NCBI GenBank assembly: GCA_032718565.1
Contig: JAVGVS010000018.1
Coordinates: 1,258,501 to 1,322,500, forward strand
DNA length: 64,000 bases
Direction: 5' to 3'
Source of the DNA: Distichodus sexfasciatus
Lineage: Eukaryota; Chordata; Actinopteri; Characiformes; Distichodontidae
Below, one piece after another: positions 60,573 to 64,000 of this stretch; positions within the stretch are counted from its first letter, which is position 1, and each line of letters starts with the position of its first letter. The notes under the pieces were generated by a model. That model did no database searches. It was not told the DNA's origin and saw nothing but the letters and a program-made list of their open reading frames with translations. The position numbers and the translations under genes were made by a program.

Positions 60573-62245
60573 GCAGATGCTTCAGCAACCATTCTTAAGA
60601 CGAAACTTGTTCTTAAAACCCACTTATGTAATTTGTACAAACAGTCTGACATTTGCCAATGTTCTCTTCTTTAAGAGAGCAGTGGCATGCAAATTTAATC
60701 CCATGCCTTATTGTGCAGTGGTATAATATTTAAATATTTTTTTTAGAAATTTAAGAAAAACACTAAAGGAAATATTGGTGAATGAGGCCCATTCTTAGCA
60801 AGTAAAAGCCAGACCTAAGGATGAAACTATTTAGGTGCGTTTCTTTTGAATAAACAAAGGAATAAAAATTGAGCACCTGGTCATTTATAATCTCATGTCA
60901 TGCATTCAACAGAACCAGCAGCTGTTTCTCTCTTTCTGCCAAGTGATAATTCAGGGAAACTCAGCTGATTTAAGATATCAAGCCAAAGCAAGTCACAAAT
61001 TAGGGCCAAACTCCAGGATAATTTATTACAAATGTTTGGTAAACCTTTGAAATGTCTCCCCTCGTGCAGACACAGCAGTGAAGGGCTCCGTTACTGATCC
61101 CCGACATGAGAAGACGCCAATGTTTGCTCTGAAGATCTCGGGTGCAAATCAGATTTCATTGTCGTTTTTGAAAATTTACAATGCAAACAAAAACGCAAGT
61201 GGAACCGTGGCCTCCCACAGTGGGATCCCGGCCGGCAGGGCTTCAGTTCCTCATCCCTGCAGCACTGTGAGATTCCACACACACACACACACACAGCTCA
61301 GAGGCTGCTCCAAGTGGACCGCTCCACTAATTAGCCAGGGGATCAAACTGGGAGTTAAATACTCTGAAACGTGTAATGGAAGAATGAAAGGGTAGCGTGC
61401 AGGGGTCAGGCCGACGCCAAACACCGGTCCTCCGGCAATGTGGTATTGATTTTCGCTCGTTTGGAGGACCAGGGGTTGGGAGGGAGCGTGCGGGGGGCAG
61501 CGAGGGCGCCCAGCTCACATCCCGTCATGCTGACAGTTTAACCCTGTTTTCTAAAGGCAACAAACGGGAGGATCTCCTCAGCTGACAGCACTGATCTCAA
61601 GCCACGATGACATCACAAAGCCTGGCACAATGCTCCACTTCTCCTGAAGAGAGCGGGGGGCTCGGGGACGTGACCACACAGACCTCAGGCACAGCAGGCT
61701 TCAGACGGGGGGCCGGCGAGCGGGCTGGCCAGCAAACAGCGTGACGTGCTGGTTTACAGGTGCTCAGTGAACCAAGATGGTGCTGAGCTGTGTACAACAC
61801 TACTAGTCTCCCCCTTAATCCTGCTTAAGGTCAGTAAAGAGGCTTCACTGTGGCCGTACGGCAGCTGTATTTTAAAAGCGGATCTGAGAAGGGAAATAGA
61901 ACTTAAAGCATGACTCAGAAGTGTGCGTACAAGATTTTTGGGGTCAGCTTTAAAGCAAAATCACAATAATGTGTAATATTAACAGTAATCTTATTTTGTT
62001 GTAGAGGATTAGGTTTTGTTTTCAAGTTTTTTACTCGTCTCTGCACTGCATGTTGATTTGTACTCACACTTTATTTGTTGCTTGTTCATAAAAGTTCAGC
62101 AGGATTTTTTTTAGTAATATTAATGTTATTATTAATAATATTTATGATATTTCTTTATATAGCACCTTTACTACATAAAATGCAGCCTAATGTGCACAAC
62201 TAAGTAATTGCAACTAGTAGTTAGAGTAGTAGCTCAAAACTACAT

Positions 62246-62266
62246 ATAAATAAATAAATAAATAAA
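62246..62266. repeat. (AAAT)n short tandem repeat
   Basis: Five units of taaa/aaat directly before the SINE remnant. Confidence 0.85.
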
Positions 62267-62335
62267 GTTGGGGGCTTCGAATCCCAGCAAAGCATGAATA
62301 AAACACAGTTGGGCCCCTGAATAAGACTTTTCACT
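62266..62335 (+). mobile_element. SINE remnant
   Basis: A B-box-like gcttcgaatcccagc is followed by gttgggcccctgaataagac, which matches the ttgggtccctgagcaagac body of the SINE at 60382. The head A box and the tail are missing. A probable old, partial copy of the same family. Confidence 0.5.
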
Positions 62336-62639
62336 CCAAATTGAATCCTGAAACAGCATAAAGAAGGTGAGGAGTAAATGAGCATAACGATAACTATTAA
62401 AATATGGCACTATAATAAACAAAGATGAGTGACTACAGTCATAGCCAAGTACTGCTCTCTGGGTGGCCAGTTACAGCAAATATTACCCCACACATCGCTG
62501 CTCTGGCACCCTCCATCGCACCCCTGCTCCGTCAGGAGAGGAGGCGCTGCAGCCTTTGGTCATTTTTCCCCTTCTCTGATGTTCCTAAACACTTGAAGAA
62601 AAAAAAAACACCAAGGCGAGAGGCCTTTTCACTTTTCTC

Positions 62640-63265
62640 CTCAAATTGCCTCATCCCTCCATCAGAATGCCGAAGGGGACTCCATTAGCCTGGCCCAGAC
62701 AGACCTCGCCCCCTCAAGCCCCACTCAATTTAGCCAGCCCCTGCGTCCTGAGAAGCCTGTCCACGTCAAATTAGAGCAGGCCCCCATTGTCCTTATTATG
62801 GCTTGGGAAAATGCCATCATGACTGATGCTACAGGGTCCCTCGCTTGTCACTAGTTGTCAGCCGGACGTGGAGTTTGGATACACATAGCTGACAGGTAAT
62901 CTTAATGTCTTCAATTATCCCAATTAGTCCTGTCATAAACAATTTGATGAGCGCTCGGCCAACGCAAACAGATAAACACAGCCGTGTCCACCAGAAAGGC
63001 GGAGGAGCGGGGCGCACGGACGCACGCGAGCGTTAATGAGAAGTGTAATGGGTTTATCAGTGACGAGGCGCGCGGCCTCTGCTTTTGTCTCCCAGCGTCC
63101 CGGCATGCTCAGCTGTAAGGGGCTCTGTGCTACCTGGTCACTTCAAATTGTACCATCTCCTTTCATTAGCACATTGCCCGGTGAGAATCTGAAAGGCTGT
63201 GACAAAACTCATTTAAAGGGAGTGGGAGCAGATTGCCTGAAGCAGGTGCTATCAGAGAGATAAAA
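62640..63265. promoter_or_regulatory. candidate conserved noncoding element
   Basis: About 620 bp, repeat-free, with cactcaatttagccagcccc, acacatagctgacaggtaat, cttcaattatcccaattagt, gcgttaatgagaagtgtaat and cctttcattagcacattgcc. It contains a TGACAG Meis core beside a TAAT site (62890-62900). One of the most enhancer-like blocks beyond the gene; inferred only. Confidence 0.4.
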
Positions 63266-63281
63266 CAAATGCGTGTGACGC

Positions 63282-63312
63282 TGTGTGTGTGTGTGTGTGT
63301 GTGTGCGCGCGC
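63282..63312. repeat. (GT)n/(GC)n microsatellite
   Basis: A GT run passing into gcgcgcgc. Confidence 0.9.
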
Positions 63313-64000
63313 AAGTTAGTGTGTGTAAGGTTTTTTCTTTATCGTCAAAAAGGGCTTTGCAAAAAAAAAATTTTCTTTTCATATCAGTTAATTTTTTCAA
63401 TTATTTTTGTATGTTTTAGATGTAATACTTCAGTGAAACATGGAAATTGTCTTATTGTTTATCTGATTTTAGGTTAATTGAGGATAAAAAATATATGAGA
63501 AAGTTGTGTGAATTTACCATGCTGACTTTTAACAATGTGTAAATATTTAGAATATAAAATATTTTAAATATAATTGTAATATATAATAATATACATATAA
63601 AGTCTGCTGTAGAAAAAAAATTTTATATATACATACATACATACATACATATACATATACATAAGTGACTGTATGACCGAACCATGTCACTTTGCTATAC
63701 ATAACTTTTATAAATGTAAAATTGATTTCATTTTTTAACACACAAATCACTGATTTCTAATCATTCCTAATTGATATAAATCACGCTACAAGCAGTTTTA
63801 AAGCAGTGCATCAACCCAGTGCGTCATGAGCACAAAACACGATCTAATCAGCTGAAAGTTTTATTCAAGCTGCTCTGAAAGCCACAAATCAGAGCACTTA
63901 GCTGGACGGCTAGGACTCTGACAAAGCAAACTGACAAAGTGAAGACAAAATGACAGGGTCCCCAGGTAAGGCGAGAGCTGCGAGTGACCCGGGGTCTGAA
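63313..64000. other. AT-rich intergenic end of window
   Basis: AT-rich sequence with a (ACAT)n/(ATAC)n run at 63624-63663. No gene or clear element is seen up to the window edge. Confidence 0.65.
63624..63663. repeat. (ACAT)n microsatellite
   Basis: Tetranucleotide catacatacatacat with a tatac variant end. Confidence 0.9.

Larger units (their letters stand above)
60580..62640. other. intergenic, no gene recognised
   Basis: Unique sequence with a (CA)10 run (61276-61295), an (AAAT)n run (62246-62266) and a SINE remnant. Reading frames up to 105 codons (61078-61395) show no recognisable protein. Confidence 0.6.

Noticed and set aside
42011..64000. CDIN1 (the tail-to-tail neighbour of MEIS2 in human) on the minus strand
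   Set aside because: I looked for its nuclease-like exons on the minus strand and recognised none. It may lie further right or have moved.

Overview
The window looks like nuclear DNA of a ray-finned (teleost) fish. It carries the 3' part of one protein-coding gene, meis2, on the + strand, followed by about 22 kb with no gene I can recognise. The fish assignment rests on three things. The Meis2 residues are nearly identical to vertebrate Meis2. There is a tRNA-derived SINE whose 3' tail has the 'gctctggataagagcgtctg' block common in teleost SINEs. Dinucleotide and ATT microsatellites are very dense, and no mammalian or avian interspersed repeats are visible. I cannot say which species this is, or whether the copy is meis2a or meis2b.

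Gene layout: positions 1-18075 are the end of a large meis2 intron. Coding exons follow at 18076-18152 (77 nt), 35493-35551 (59 nt) and 36876-36986 (111 nt), then a cassette exon at 37265-37364 (100 nt, own stop at 37321-37323), then the terminal exon from 40263. The first two exons encode the middle and recognition helix of the TALE homeodomain, and the third starts the C-terminal activation region. Skipping or including the cassette exon gives the two classical Meis C-termini: the long tail ending in DIHAQ, or the short tail ending in GQWHYM. All introns are GT-AG and all phases join correctly. The 3' UTR runs to about 42010, with a proximal (41081) and a distal (41988) AATAAA.

The most notable observation is in the terminal exon. 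A run of nine C's (40472-40480) throws the frame off, so the frame as given stops at 40490-40492. The conserved last 29 codons of the long isoform, ending DIHAQ at 40573-40575, continue intact in the next frame. This is either a homopolymer sequencing or assembly error or a real C-terminal truncation. The same exon also carries an in-frame proline-repeat expansion.

The introns and the 3' flank look regulatory. They contain many AT-rich, homeodomain-site-rich, low-repeat blocks of the kind typical of conserved noncoding elements around developmental transcription-factor genes. I could not test conservation, so these are listed as candidates at low confidence. Two same-orientation CTCF-like motifs lie just beyond the gene at 42352 and 46172. 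Mobile DNA is sparse: one intact-looking SINE, one SINE remnant, two short inverted-repeat elements and a possible hAT-type BED-finger fragment. Most open reading frames in the window run through simple repeats or have no recognisable content, and I do not call them genes. I see no bacterial-type system, CRISPR array, rRNA or tRNA gene, and nothing that looks like a wholly new genetic system.
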